The notes beneath the pieces are model-generated. The model did no database searches and was not told the origin of the DNA. It saw only the letters and a list, made by a program, of their open reading frames with translations. DNA of 64,000 bases, taken from positions 19,909 through 83,908 of the forward strand of contig JAFTYV010000032.1 in NCBI GenBank assembly GCA_017461225.1, read 5' to 3'. Origin of the DNA: Candidatus Methanomethylophilaceae archaeon. GTDB lineage: Archaea > Thermoplasmatota > Thermoplasmata > Methanomassiliicoccales > Methanomethylophilaceae. This document shows positions 34,443 through 42,587 of the stretch, one piece after another. Numbering within the stretch: position 1 is the first letter of the stretch; the number at the start of each line of letters is the position of its first letter. The translations under genes and the position numbers were made by a program.

Positions 34443-35432
34443 ATGGACCGCATCCTGGTCCTCCCGGGCGACGGGATCGGCCCGTCGATCATGGAATCCG
34501 CCGTGAAGGTCATCGGCGCCGCATGCAGCGACGTCGAGATCGTCCACGGCGACATAGGGTTCTCCGCATACGAGGTGTCCGGACACCACCTCCCCTACGA
34601 GACGCTCGATCTCGCGGGGGAGTGCGACAACATCCTCTGCGGACCCGTGAGGACCACGAGGGACGACAGGGGTTCCGAGAGGGACCCCGTCGAGACCCTC
34701 AAGATACAGCTCGACCTGTACGCGATGACCCGCACGTTCAGGACCCTGGCCCCGGACCTGGGGCCGGAGGGCATGGAGGTCACCCTGTGGGCGACCAACA
34801 CCGACCTGGGCCAGGACGTGGTGGAGACCCGCGACATGGACGGGATAACGCTCACCAAGTACTCCCGCTCCTCGTCGTACAGCAGGATGATGGGGAAGGC
34901 CCTCTCGGACATGGAGATGTCCGGGAAGAGGAGGGTCGCCTGCATCGGCCGCGGGGACCTGTTCCCCGAGTCCAGCGGACTCTTCAGGGAGAGTTTCGAC
35001 TCCCTCTTCGACGACGGGATCTACGGCATAACCCACATGGATGTGCCGGAATGGTCCTCCAGGGTCGTGAGGGAGCCCATGTCCAACGACTACATCGTCT
35101 GCGCGGACATGTACAGCCACGTGGCCGCCGGGATCCTCTCGGGACTCACCGGCGGCAACCACATCACCCCCGTGGGGTTCGTCGGCGATTCGAGCACGTT
35201 GTACCTGCCGGGGAACATGCACACCTTCGAGGACATTCCCCCCGAGTACGTCAACCCGACATCGGCCATCCTCGCCGGGGCGTCCGCACTGTTCAACATG
35301 AACAGGAGGGCGGAGGCCGAATCCATAGTGGAGGCCGTCAGGGACGCCTACATGGCGGGGAAGCGCACCCCGGACATGGGGGGCGACCTCACCGGATCCG
35401 GATTCACGGACCTGATAGTCGGTTCCATATGA
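34443..35432 (+). CDS. Divergent isocitrate/isopropylmalate dehydrogenase family protein
   Basis: A 329-residue member of the beta-decarboxylating dehydrogenase fold: LVLPGDGIGPSIMESA at the N-terminus, LKIQLDLYAMTRTFR near 88 (substrate-side arginines partly replaced) and TGGNHITPVGFVG near 235. The C-terminal part is recognisable (FEDIPPEYVNPTSAILA), but the usual GSAPDIAGK loop is absent. In the metal region the second Asp of the SD pair appears as His (ADMYSHVAA). It may be a paralogue with a changed substrate or no dehydrogenase activity. It is co-transcribed with deoxyhypusine synthase by position. Confidence 0.75.
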   Translation: MDRILVLPGDGIGPSIMESAVKVIGAACSDVEIVHGDIGFSAYEVSGHHLPYETLDLAGECDNILCGPVRTTRDDRGSERDPVETLKIQLDLYAMTRTFRTLAPDLGPEGMEVTLWATNTDLGQDVVETRDMDGITLTKYSRSSSYSRMMGKALSDMEMSGKRRVACIGRGDLFPESSGLFRESFDSLFDDGIYGITHMDVPEWSSRVVREPMSNDYIVCADMYSHVAAGILSGLTGGNHITPVGFVGDSSTLYLPGNMHTFEDIPPEYVNPTSAILAGASALFNMNRRAEAESIVEAVRDAYMAGKRTPDMGGDLTGSGFTDLIVGSI

Positions 35433-35488
35433 CCTCCTTTTAATAACCAGCAACATGATGCGACCTCCATTCATAAGGAGAACGTACC

Positions 35489-36538
35489 ATGAAGGATACA
35501 GGACACAGGGCATGCGTCGAGGCGGCCCTCAACCACGAGGTCACGGACAGGACACCCGTCAACAACTTCGCACTCGTCACGGCGGCGCGCAGCGCCGGGG
35601 TGACGGTCGATTCCGCCAGGTGGGACCCGAAGGTCTCCGCCAAGGTCTCGGTCGACTACGCGATGAGGACGGAGTCCGATTTCATCAAGCCCATCCTGGA
35701 TTCCCAGGTCCCCTTCCTCGACCTCGGAATGAACGTGAAGTTCCCCGAGGACGACTACGGCAGCGTCCACGGGGGCATCGTGGAGACCCAGGAGCAGATC
35801 GACGACCTGGCCCTCTTCGACCCCTATGCGGCAGCGGAGTGCCCCAACTTCACCAAGGTGTTCGTGGACAGCCTCGAGGAGACCTCCAGGATCCTGGAGG
35901 AGGACCTCCACATCTGCGGACTGTCCTGGGGCCCCATCACGACCGCAGGGTACGTCATGGGCGTCGAGAACATGATCATGAACACGTTCGTCGACCCGGA
36001 CATCGTGAAGTCCCTCGTGGCCAAGATCGCCGGTTTCGTGTCCGACATGCAGAGGCGCATGATCGACGCGGGTGCGACGGTCATGTGGATGGCGGACCCC
36101 ACCTCCTCCGAGGACCTCATCTCCCCCGACATGTTCGCGGAGTACTCCTTCGACCACATCAAGAGGGTCGTGTCCGACGTGAAGGCCATGGACAGCAGCA
36201 TCCCCGCGTTCGTGCACATCTGCGGGAACACGCTCGACATCATCAAGCAGCTCCCCGCCACCGGTGCGGACTGCCTCAGCTTCGACCACGCCGTCGACCC
36301 CGCCAAGGCGAAGGCCAACGCGGGAAGGGACATCTCCATCATGGGCAACATAGACCCCGTCGCACAGATGTGGAGGGGGACGCCCGACTCCATCAGGAGC
36401 GAGAGCTTCAGGATCATCGATGCGGCCGGACAGGAGGGAGGGTTCATACTCGCCCCCGGTTGCGAGACCCCGATCATGAGTCCGGACGAGAACGTCCTGG
36501 CCCTCGGAAGGGCCGGACGCGAGTACTGGACCCGCTGA
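35489..36538 (+). CDS. Methylcobamide:CoM methyltransferase family protein (MtaA/MtbA-like)
   Basis: A 349-residue uroporphyrinogen-decarboxylase-fold methyltransferase. Family members move a methyl group from a corrinoid protein to coenzyme M in methylotrophic methanogenesis. The zinc site is visible as VHICGN near 243 and APGCE near 324, and the N-terminal segment (LNHEVTDRTPVNNFAL) is typical. Substrate branch (methanol, methylamine or methylthiol pathway) is not decided by sequence alone, and no corrinoid protein lies adjacent. Homology to UroD itself is structural only. Confidence 0.88.
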   Translation: MKDTGHRACVEAALNHEVTDRTPVNNFALVTAARSAGVTVDSARWDPKVSAKVSVDYAMRTESDFIKPILDSQVPFLDLGMNVKFPEDDYGSVHGGIVETQEQIDDLALFDPYAAAECPNFTKVFVDSLEETSRILEEDLHICGLSWGPITTAGYVMGVENMIMNTFVDPDIVKSLVAKIAGFVSDMQRRMIDAGATVMWMADPTSSEDLISPDMFAEYSFDHIKRVVSDVKAMDSSIPAFVHICGNTLDIIKQLPATGADCLSFDHAVDPAKAKANAGRDISIMGNIDPVAQMWRGTPDSIRSESFRIIDAAGQEGGFILAPGCETPIMSPDENVLALGRAGREYWTR

Positions 36539-36543
36539 ACACC

Positions 36544-36610
36544 ACGACGGCCGCCCGCTATGACGGGCGGTCGTCCCAGACGGTGTGGGACCCGGGGTTC
36601 CGGGAACCCC
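36544..36610 (+). terminator. Two hairpins after the methyltransferase gene
   Basis: CCGCCCG/CGGGCGG with an outer ACGAC/GTCGT extension lies at 36544-36576. A perfect GGGGTTC-CGG-GAACCCC stem lies at 36594-36610. They fill the gap to the tRNA promoter and probably end the upstream transcript. Confidence 0.5.
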
Positions 36611-36659
36611 GTCCATAGAAACATTTATTAACTACTTATCCATCCCCTGTTTTGCAACT

Positions 36660-36746
36660 GCAAGGGTAGTCAAGCATGGCCAACGACGCTAGCTTGAGGG
36701 GCTAGTCCTTAGTGGTCCGTGGGTTCAAATCCCATCCCTTGCACCA
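36660..36746 (+). tRNA. tRNA-Leu (anticodon GAG), CCA encoded
   Basis: A class II tRNA with an 84-nt body (36660-36743). The acceptor is GCAAGGG/CCCTTGC, the anticodon stem CTAGC/GCTAG holds loop TTGAGGG with anticodon GAG, there is a long variable arm, and the T arm has GGTTCAAATCC. The next three bases are CCA, so the tail may be encoded. A TATA-like TTTATTAAC lies at 36623-36631, about 30 bp upstream. Confidence 0.93.
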
Positions 36747-36800
36747 CTTCTTCTCCTATCCATCGTTTCCATCATCCGTCATCCCGTTTTCCCGTGTCGA

Positions 36801-37760
36801 TCACACCGTCAACGATGGGTTCACGACCATCATGACGATGTACAGCGCGTACATCACCACCAGCAGCGCACCCCTCGGCCTGTCCACCACGTCACCGTGA
36901 CGGACCATCGCGAACATCATCGCCGAGAACAGGATCATGACGGGGATGTGGAAGACCAGCATGCTGTGGGACACGGGCACGTCGAAGAGGACCGCACCCA
37001 CTCCGAGCACGAAGAGGAGGTTGAAGATGTTGCTGCCCACGATGTTGCTCACAGCCAGGTCAGCCTCGCCCCTGTAGGCGGCCACGACCGTTATGCACAT
37101 CTCCGGGAGCGACGTCCCGATCGCCACGACCAGCAATCCGACCAGCATGTCGGACACACCGAACATCCCGGCCAGTTCCCTCGCACCGTCTATGAACGAC
37201 TGCGCACCGAAGTACAGGACGGTCAGACCGACCGCCACAGCCACGAGGGACATCGGCACGCCCATGCCGCCCCCCTCCGGACCGGTGACCGGTTCCGGGG
37301 CATCGCCACGTCTGGACAGGTAAACTACGAGCACGAAGACCGCTATCGCCGCGATGAGGACCAGTCCGTCCGCGGTGCCGATGGTCCCCGCGAGGGCCAT
37401 GACTGCGACCAGGACGGAGGAGAGAATCATCACCGCCAGCTCCAGCCTCATGCCGCGGTACCGGGCGGTCAATGGACCGACGACGGCCGCGAGACCTATC
37501 GCCAGCCCGATGTTGGCTATGTTGCTCCCCACGACGTTCCCGATTATTATCTGGGGCGTGTCGCCGCTGACCACCGATGTCACGCACTCTGGTGCGGACG
37601 ATCCGAACGCCAGGACGGTCAGTCCCACGACGAACGGTGCCACCCCGAGGCGTACCGCCAGGTCCCTCGCACCGCGGACCATCCAGTCCGAGCCGAGGTA
37701 CAGCATCACGATGCCTATCGGGATCCCGAGGAGCGTCCAATCCATGTGTGCCGTTCGCAT
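36801..37760 (-). CDS. Sodium/calcium exchanger family membrane protein
   Basis: A 319-residue CaCA-family antiporter with about ten membrane segments. The two inverted alpha-repeats are clear: AFGSSAPECVTSVVSGD with GNVVGSNIANIG in the first half, and AIGTSLPEMCITVVAAYRGEADLAVSNIVGSNIFNLL in the second (quoted in parts). Acidic residues in both repeats coordinate the ion. Ion choice (Ca2+ with Na+ or H+) is not determinable. Starting at the internal Met at 37745 would also give a normal N-terminus. Confidence 0.9.
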   Translation of the reverse strand: MRTAHMDWTLLGIPIGIVMLYLGSDWMVRGARDLAVRLGVAPFVVGLTVLAFGSSAPECVTSVVSGDTPQIIIGNVVGSNIANIGLAIGLAAVVGPLTARYRGMRLELAVMILSSVLVAVMALAGTIGTADGLVLIAAIAVFVLVVYLSRRGDAPEPVTGPEGGGMGVPMSLVAVAVGLTVLYFGAQSFIDGARELAGMFGVSDMLVGLLVVAIGTSLPEMCITVVAAYRGEADLAVSNIVGSNIFNLLFVLGVGAVLFDVPVSHSMLVFHIPVMILFSAMMFAMVRHGDVVDRPRGALLVVMYALYIVMMVVNPSLTV

Positions 37761-37802
37761 CCCGTCGGGATAACCGTGTCGGCACCTGGGTCGGAACGTG
37801 TG

Positions 37803-38807
37803 TCATCTGCCGAAGTCGTATTCGAGCGTGCAGGAACCGCCCCTCACATCGAATGTCGCCACCGCCCCGTTGACGATGGTCATGCGAGGTGCCTTGTGGC
37901 CTATGTCCGCACCGAAGACCTTCGGCACGTCGAATCCGGAGAGCGCATCGGACACCACGTCCACGTAGTCCCCTCCGGAGTAGAACAGGGACCTCCCGAA
38001 CACGAAACCGGTGACGCCCTCGAACCAGCCGTCGCGCTCCATCCCGGACAGCATCGCGCGTATGCGGGACTCGTCCATGTCGTACGTCTCCATGTACCAT
38101 ACGATCCCGTCCCCGGCGTACCTCTCGATGAACCTGCGGGGGTCGGCGGTGGCCTTCCTGTGGAACCACTCGAGGACGTCCATGCATCCCCCGATGAGCC
38201 TCCCGGTGAACCTGACGTCCCCGGACGGGGACACCCATTCCACGGGGGCCTCCTCCCTCAGCCCCTCCAGACCGGTCACCCTGTCCGCGAAACCGACCTC
38301 GTGGTACGGGAACGACCCCTGGACCGTCCTGCGGCCCTCCACGACCTCCAGGTTCTCGGATACGCTCCTGTGCCACGGCTCCATGCCGTAGTCGCCGAAG
38401 TTCCCGCCGTAGATGGTGGCGATGTCGTGTTCGGCCGTGATCTTGAACAGCAGCGTCGTGTTGTCGGAGTAGCCCTGGATCCACTTGGGGTGCCTCTCCA
38501 TGTGGTCCCAGTCCATGTGGAGCAGCATCTCGAACTGGTAGTCCCCTCCCTTCGCCGAGACGATGTACCCGACCGTCGGATCCTCCAGGAGGGATGCGAG
38601 CTCCATCACGCGCTGACCGGCCGGTGCGCTCCTTCCGCTCTCGTCGGCGGTGTACACGTCCGGGGTCTCCACCACGGGGTGCCCCATCGATGCGAGACGG
38701 GACTTCGCGTTGTCGAAACGGTTCTTGTCTGTGGGGTCCGTGACACCGAACGACGGTGCGGTCACACCGATGCGTTGGCCCTCGGACAGGAAGCGCGGGA
38801 TGATCAT
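37803..38807 (-). CDS. S66 family peptidase, LD-carboxypeptidase/MccF-like
   Basis: A 334-residue serine peptidase of the S66 fold. The N-terminal part has IGVTAPSFGV near 12 and IVSAKGGDYQFEMLL near 82. The nucleophile-elbow region is WIQGYSDNTTLLF (Ser near 110), and RLIGGCMDVL near 215 and GADIGHKAPRMTI near 300 supply the Glu/His positions. In bacteria such enzymes trim murein or cleave microcin C; this archaeon should lack murein, so an MccF-like protective role or uptake of bacterial peptides is plausible. The start at 38807 shares its promoter with dcd. Confidence 0.85.
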   Translation of the reverse strand: MIIPRFLSEGQRIGVTAPSFGVTDPTDKNRFDNAKSRLASMGHPVVETPDVYTADESGRSAPAGQRVMELASLLEDPTVGYIVSAKGGDYQFEMLLHMDWDHMERHPKWIQGYSDNTTLLFKITAEHDIATIYGGNFGDYGMEPWHRSVSENLEVVEGRRTVQGSFPYHEVGFADRVTGLEGLREEAPVEWVSPSGDVRFTGRLIGGCMDVLEWFHRKATADPRRFIERYAGDGIVWYMETYDMDESRIRAMLSGMERDGWFEGVTGFVFGRSLFYSGGDYVDVVSDALSGFDVPKVFGADIGHKAPRMTIVNGAVATFDVRGGSCTLEYDFGR

Positions 38808-38827
38808 GCGTACCGGAAGTCGACAAC

Positions 38828-38836
38828 TATTCTTAA
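38828..38836. promoter_or_regulatory. Shared TATA-like element for divergent S66 peptidase and dcd genes
   Basis: TATTCTTAA is centred 25 bp from the ATG at 38807 (minus) and 26 bp from the ATG at 38858 (plus). It is the only AT-rich element in the 50-bp gap. Confidence 0.45.
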
Positions 38837-38857
38837 CCATGCGCCGTTCCGGAGGGT

Positions 38858-39349
38858 ATGGCAATACTGTCTGACAAGGACATAGTCGAGAGCATGATGA
38901 CCGGGTACATCGGCATCAGTGACTACCACGAGAGGGGGCTCACACCCAACGGTTACGACCTCCGCATAGCGGAGATCTCCGTCAGGGGCGACCCCGAGGT
39001 GAAGAGGGAGGGCGTGGTCACGATCCCCCCGAGGACGATGTTCTACGTCTCCACCATCGAGAGGGTCAGGATGGCCAACGACATCTGCGCCCAGCTCTGG
39101 CTCAGGACCACGTGGATCAGGAAGGGCATCATCGGCGCGTTCGGGAAAATCGACGCGGGATTCGAGGGGACGCTCACCCTCGGCGCCTACAACGCGACGG
39201 ACGACCCCGTGGAGATCCCGATCGGCGAGAGGTTCTGCCAGATGGTCCTGGAGACCCTGAACTCCGTGTCCCTGAAGGACTATGCGGAGAGGAGCGGCAA
39301 CTACCAGGGTCAGACCGGCATCACCCTGGAACCCGTCAGGAGGAGCTGA
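38858..39349 (+). CDS. dcd: dCTP deaminase
   Basis: Deaminates dCTP to dUTP (or directly to dUMP in bifunctional forms), supplying thymidylate precursors and limiting dCTP. The 163-residue trimeric-fold protein has LTPNGYDLRIAEI near 28, the helix WLRTTWIRKGIIGAFG near 81, then KIDAGFEGTLTLGAYN near 98 containing the catalytic Glu of the family. The C-terminal GNYQGQTGI motif closes the nucleotide site. Length is slightly short of the bacterial enzyme. The 3' end overlaps the convergent small gene by 14 bases. Confidence 0.92.
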   Translation: MAILSDKDIVESMMTGYIGISDYHERGLTPNGYDLRIAEISVRGDPEVKREGVVTIPPRTMFYVSTIERVRMANDICAQLWLRTTWIRKGIIGAFGKIDAGFEGTLTLGAYNATDDPVEIPIGERFCQMVLETLNSVSLKDYAERSGNYQGQTGITLEPVRRS

Positions 39350-39599
39350 GGAGCTCCCTCCTCATCGGGAGGTAGCACGAGGGTATCCTCGGCAGCCCCA
39401 CCACGTGGGTGTCGCCCGTGTCCAGGTCCGCCCACTCGCTCACATGGTAGCGTTTGGGTATGAACTCCCTGGTCTCCACGTCGACCCTCCCGATGTATAT
39501 CCTGTCCGACACGGGGTTCATCCCCGGACCGGGCCTGTAGCTGCGGCATTCGTAGAGGTACTCGTACCCTTCCCTCCTGACACGGACCAGATAGACCAT
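39336..39599 (-). CDS. Small protein resembling a transposase N-terminal domain
   Basis: An 87-residue protein: MVYLVRVRREGYEYLYECRS at the start, then DRIYIGRVDVETREFIPKRYH. The pattern of two beta strands followed by an YIGRVD segment resembles the leader domain of IS1634/IS4-type transposases, but no catalytic DDE domain follows. It may be a truncated transposase or a stand-alone domain. The ATG at 39599 is chosen because a GGGGGG ribosome-binding site precedes it; the frame is open further upstream. Its end overlaps dcd by 14 bases. Confidence 0.5.
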   Translation of the reverse strand: MVYLVRVRREGYEYLYECRSYRPGPGMNPVSDRIYIGRVDVETREFIPKRYHVSEWADLDTGDTHVVGLPRIPSCYLPMRRELLSSS

Positions 39600-39718
39600 G
39601 CCCCCCGTACGGCGTGGCTGAAGATAACCGTGTCGTTCCATCAGGAACAGATTGTAGTTACACACAGGTGCCGATTCCTCAGTGTTATGCGCTTCCGACC
39701 CCGCGGGATGGTATTCCT

Positions 39719-41749
39719 TTAAGTACGGAACCCATTGAGAGTCGTCCCACGGCTTCTAGCCGGGGAGTGAAACAGGAAATGGTGTTCATAAGGTACCAGC
39801 ATGTGGAACGCATAGACTCCGACGAGGTGGAGGGACTGTTGGACGGGACCTGCCACGTGTTCCCCAAGATGGACGGATCGAACATGTGCGTCTACTCCGA
39901 GGACGGGGTGCTCCGCACGATGAGCAGGAACGTCGCCCTGAACGGGAGGGAACCGTTCGCACGCTTCGCGGAGGGACATGATGGGATACGCAGGTTCGTA
40001 CGGGACTTCCCGGGGATCAGGCTCTACGGGGAGTGGATGGTCCCGCACACCGTGAGGTCCTACATCCCGGAGGTGTGGGACAGGTGGTTCGTCTTCGACA
40101 TGATGGCGGAGGATCCCGATGCGGAGTACCCGTACACGGATGCGGAGGGGAGGGAGAGGACACTGCGCTGCGGCGGCAGGACCTACATCCCCTACGGGGA
40201 GTACGTGCCGATCCTGGAATCGTACGGGATAGAGTACGTACCCGTCATCGGGGTCCTGGACTCCCCCGATCCGCACACCCTGTTGGACATGGCCGACAAC
40301 CGCAACACGTGGATGATCCCCGAGGGTTGCGGATGCGGCGAGGGGATCGTGGTGAAGAGGTACGACTACCGGAACAAGTACGGCAGGGTGACGTGGGCGA
40401 AGGTCATATCGTCCGCCTTCTCGGGGGTCAAGAGGGAGGCGCGCAAGCTGAAGAGGCGCGCGTCCGAGAGCGGTGCGGGTGTGGAGCATTCCATCGTTGT
40501 CCGCTACATGACCCCTGACGTCGTCAACAAGGAGTACGACAGGATACGCGTGGAGGCGGGGGCTGTGGAACCCCGCAGACTGCTGGGGAGCGTGTGGCAC
40601 TGCCTCGTGACCGAGAGCATGTGGGACGCGGTCAAGAGGTTCCGCAACCCCCGTGTGGACTTCGACGTGCTCCGCCGGGAGTGCGAGCTCTACGTCAAGG
40701 TGGTGCGGCCCGAGGTGTTCGGACTGAGCTCGCTGGACGTCGAGCCCCTCGGAGACATGTACGACGTCGAGTGAGTAGACGCTCATCGTGGGGGAGTAGG
40801 TCTTCAGCTCGGAGCTGTGGATCTCGATCCCGTGTCCGAGCTCCCCCATGGACCTCACCAGGTCGTCGCAGAATCCGGGGAAATCCTCCCTCTCGATGAT
40901 CTTGTACATGTGCGCCGTGCCGCCGACCTTCAGACGGTCCATCGCGAACCCGAGGAACCTGTCCGCTATCTGGGGGAGGTTCATGACGATGCGGTCCGCC
41001 ATGGGCAGGTCGTATATCAGCTTGGACGAATCCCCGGTCATCGGGACCAGGCGGTCGATGCGGTTCCTCTCCGCGTTGATGCGTGCGAAGTGCTCCGCCT
41101 CCGGGTTCAGGTCTATGGAGTAGACGACCTCCGGGGACGCCATCCTGCATATGACGGTCCCGAACGGGGCGACTCCGGCGAACATGTCTATGATCACCTC
41201 GCCGTCGGCCACGAGTCCGGCGATCCTGGACCTCTCCGTGGACAGCCTGGGGTTGAAGTACACCCTGGCCGGGTCCGTGTACAACCTGACCCCGAACTCC
41301 TTGTGGACGGTCTCGGAGACGCCGTCGCCGGCGATGCACTCGAGGTCCCTGATACGGAAATCCCCCTTCACGCCGGAATCGATGAAGACGGTGCGCAGGC
41401 TGCGGTTCACACGCAGGAGCGCATCCCCTATCGCACCGGCATGGGGCAGGAGCTCGTCGGGGAGCTTGATCATCGCCACATCCCCCACCACGTCGAACGA
41501 GCTGGGCAGGAGGGGTGACAGCTCCTCCGGGACGTCCGCGACCTCGCGGTAGTCCGTCGCCCTCTGCTCCTGCACCTGCAGCTCCGCATCGACGACCTCG
41601 TAGCCGTCCACGCTGTCGCAGAGCACCGGGATCAGGAGACTGTCCCCGTCGGAACGTATCCTGGCACCGAGGTTGAGTGTGCCTTCGGCCGCGAGACGGG
41701 ACCTGACGATCTCCCCGTCCTTCTTCGGAACACGTACGCAGAGGGTCAT
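39719..41749 (-). CDS. Trm5-like tRNA (guanine37-N1)-methyltransferase with no stop at its normal end
   Basis: Residues 1 to about 335 are an archaeal Trm5, which makes m1G37 in tRNAs using AdoMet. An N-terminal D1-like part is followed by VYFNPRLSTERSRI near 167, the AdoMet loop IDMFAGVAPFGT near 190, the VYSIDLNPEAEHFA strand near 210 and NLPQIADRF near 258. Homology ends at about 40745 with YSPTMSVYSLDVVHV, yet no stop occurs there. The frame stays open to 39719, giving 676 codons. The last ~340 codons lie wholly opposite the RNA ligase gene and look like antisense sequence, not protein. The functional product is probably about 335-345 residues. Confidence 0.75.
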   Translation of the reverse strand: MTLCVRVPKKDGEIVRSRLAAEGTLNLGARIRSDGDSLLIPVLCDSVDGYEVVDAELQVQEQRATDYREVADVPEELSPLLPSSFDVVGDVAMIKLPDELLPHAGAIGDALLRVNRSLRTVFIDSGVKGDFRIRDLECIAGDGVSETVHKEFGVRLYTDPARVYFNPRLSTERSRIAGLVADGEVIIDMFAGVAPFGTVICRMASPEVVYSIDLNPEAEHFARINAERNRIDRLVPMTGDSSKLIYDLPMADRIVMNLPQIADRFLGFAMDRLKVGGTAHMYKIIEREDFPGFCDDLVRSMGELGHGIEIHSSELKTYSPTMSVYSLDVVHVSEGLDVQRAQSEHLGPHHLDVELALPAEHVEVHTGVAEPLDRVPHALGHEAVPHAPQQSAGFHSPRLHAYPVVLLVDDVRGHVADNDGMLHTRTALGRAPLQLARLPLDPREGGRYDLRPRHPAVLVPVVVPLHHDPLAASATLGDHPRVAVVGHVQQGVRIGGVQDPDDGYVLYPVRFQDRHVLPVGDVGPAAAAQCPLPPLRIRVRVLRIGILRHHVEDEPPVPHLRDVGPHGVRDHPLPVEPDPREVPYEPAYPIMSLREACERFPPVQGDVPAHRAEHPVLGVDAHVRSVHLGEHVAGPVQQSLHLVGVYAFHMLVPYEHHFLFHSPARSRGTTLNGFRT
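39779..40774 (+). CDS. RNA ligase family protein
   Basis: A 331-residue nucleotidyltransferase of the RNA ligase group. Motif I KMDGSN puts the AMP-accepting lysine at K30, motif III follows as RLYGEWM near 84 and DRWFVFDMM near 100, motif IV is EGIVVKRYDY near 187, and motif V is WAKVIS near 205. A helical C-terminal region of about 120 residues completes it. Such enzymes seal or repair RNA breaks; the substrate is unknown. The start at 39779 has a weak CAGGAA site. The gene lies entirely opposite the extended Trm5 frame and overlaps its last homologous codons. Confidence 0.85.
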   Translation: MVFIRYQHVERIDSDEVEGLLDGTCHVFPKMDGSNMCVYSEDGVLRTMSRNVALNGREPFARFAEGHDGIRRFVRDFPGIRLYGEWMVPHTVRSYIPEVWDRWFVFDMMAEDPDAEYPYTDAEGRERTLRCGGRTYIPYGEYVPILESYGIEYVPVIGVLDSPDPHTLLDMADNRNTWMIPEGCGCGEGIVVKRYDYRNKYGRVTWAKVISSAFSGVKREARKLKRRASESGAGVEHSIVVRYMTPDVVNKEYDRIRVEAGAVEPRRLLGSVWHCLVTESMWDAVKRFRNPRVDFDVLRRECELYVKVVRPEVFGLSSLDVEPLGDMYDVE

Positions 41750-41780
41750 GGGGACTCCGATACCGTGATCGTAGATAACC

Positions 41781-42587
41781 TTAGAGTGTGTCGTGGCCCT
41801 TGCGGTACCTCTTCGGCAGGACGAACAGCTCGCCCTCCTCGTCGAACCCGACGGAGGCGCTGACCTCGTAGACCTCCTCGATGAGCTCCGGGGTTATGAT
41901 CTCCTTGGGCTTACCGATGGCCATGATCCTGCCCTTCTTCATGATGATGCAGAGGTCGCAGTACCTGGCCATCAGCGAGATGTCGTGCTCCGCCACGAGG
42001 ATCGTCATGTCCTTCTTGACCATGGCGTTGAGGTACTCCATCACGTCGAGCTTGTACTTCATGTCCAGATGGGACGTCGGTTCGTCGACGAGCATGAGCC
42101 TGGGCTCCTGCACGTAGGCCTTCGCGATCAGGACGCGCTGCTGCTCACCGGATGAGAGCATGTTCAGCTGCCTGTCCTGCAGGTGGTCCACACCGAACTT
42201 CCTGAGGGCGTCCAGGACGACCTCCTCGTCGTTCTCGGTCTCCCACCACACGTTCTTCAGGAACGGGTAGCGCCCCATCATGACCGTCTCGTAGACGGTG
42301 AGGCCGAAGCTGTTCCTGAGCTCGGCGGGGACGGTCGCGACGAGCTTCGCGACCTCCGACGGCGTCTTGCCCAGCACGGACTCCCCGTCTATGAGTATCT
42401 CCCCCGAGGACGGGTCGTGCATCCTGTTGATGCACTTCATCATCGTGGACTTCCCGCAGCCGTTGGGACCTATCAGCCCCACGAGCATCCCCGGTCCGAT
42501 CCTGTACGACACACCGCGCACGGCGTGGTAGCCGTCATCGTAGTACTTGTTGAGATCCCTCAACTCCAGAAGCGGAACTTCATCCAT
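41781..42587 (-). CDS. ABC transporter ATPase, BtuD/FecE type
   Basis: Drives the importer encoded upstream by ATP hydrolysis. The 268-residue subunit has Walker A GPNGCGKST (K46), the Q-loop region, signature LSSGEQQRV near 145, Walker B LMLVDEPTSHLD near 163 and switch His in VAEHDIS. This is the FecCD/BtuCD-associated ATPase class for corrinoid, haem or siderophore uptake. The ATG at 42587 overlaps the permease-fusion stop by 8 bases. It is the last gene of the four-gene operon. Confidence 0.92.
   Translation of the reverse strand: MDEVPLLELRDLNKYYDDGYHAVRGVSYRIGPGMLVGLIGPNGCGKSTMMKCINRMHDPSSGEILIDGESVLGKTPSEVAKLVATVPAELRNSFGLTVYETVMMGRYPFLKNVWWETENDEEVVLDALRKFGVDHLQDRQLNMLSSGEQQRVLIAKAYVQEPRLMLVDEPTSHLDMKYKLDVMEYLNAMVKKDMTILVAEHDISLMARYCDLCIIMKKGRIMAIGKPKEIITPELIEEVYEVSASVGFDEEGELFVLPKRYRKGHDTL

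Noticed and set aside
35489..36538. Uroporphyrinogen decarboxylase for haem synthesis
   Set aside because: The zinc-binding HxC and late Cys of the CoM methyltransferase branch are present, and a methylotrophic methanogen context favours methyl transfer.
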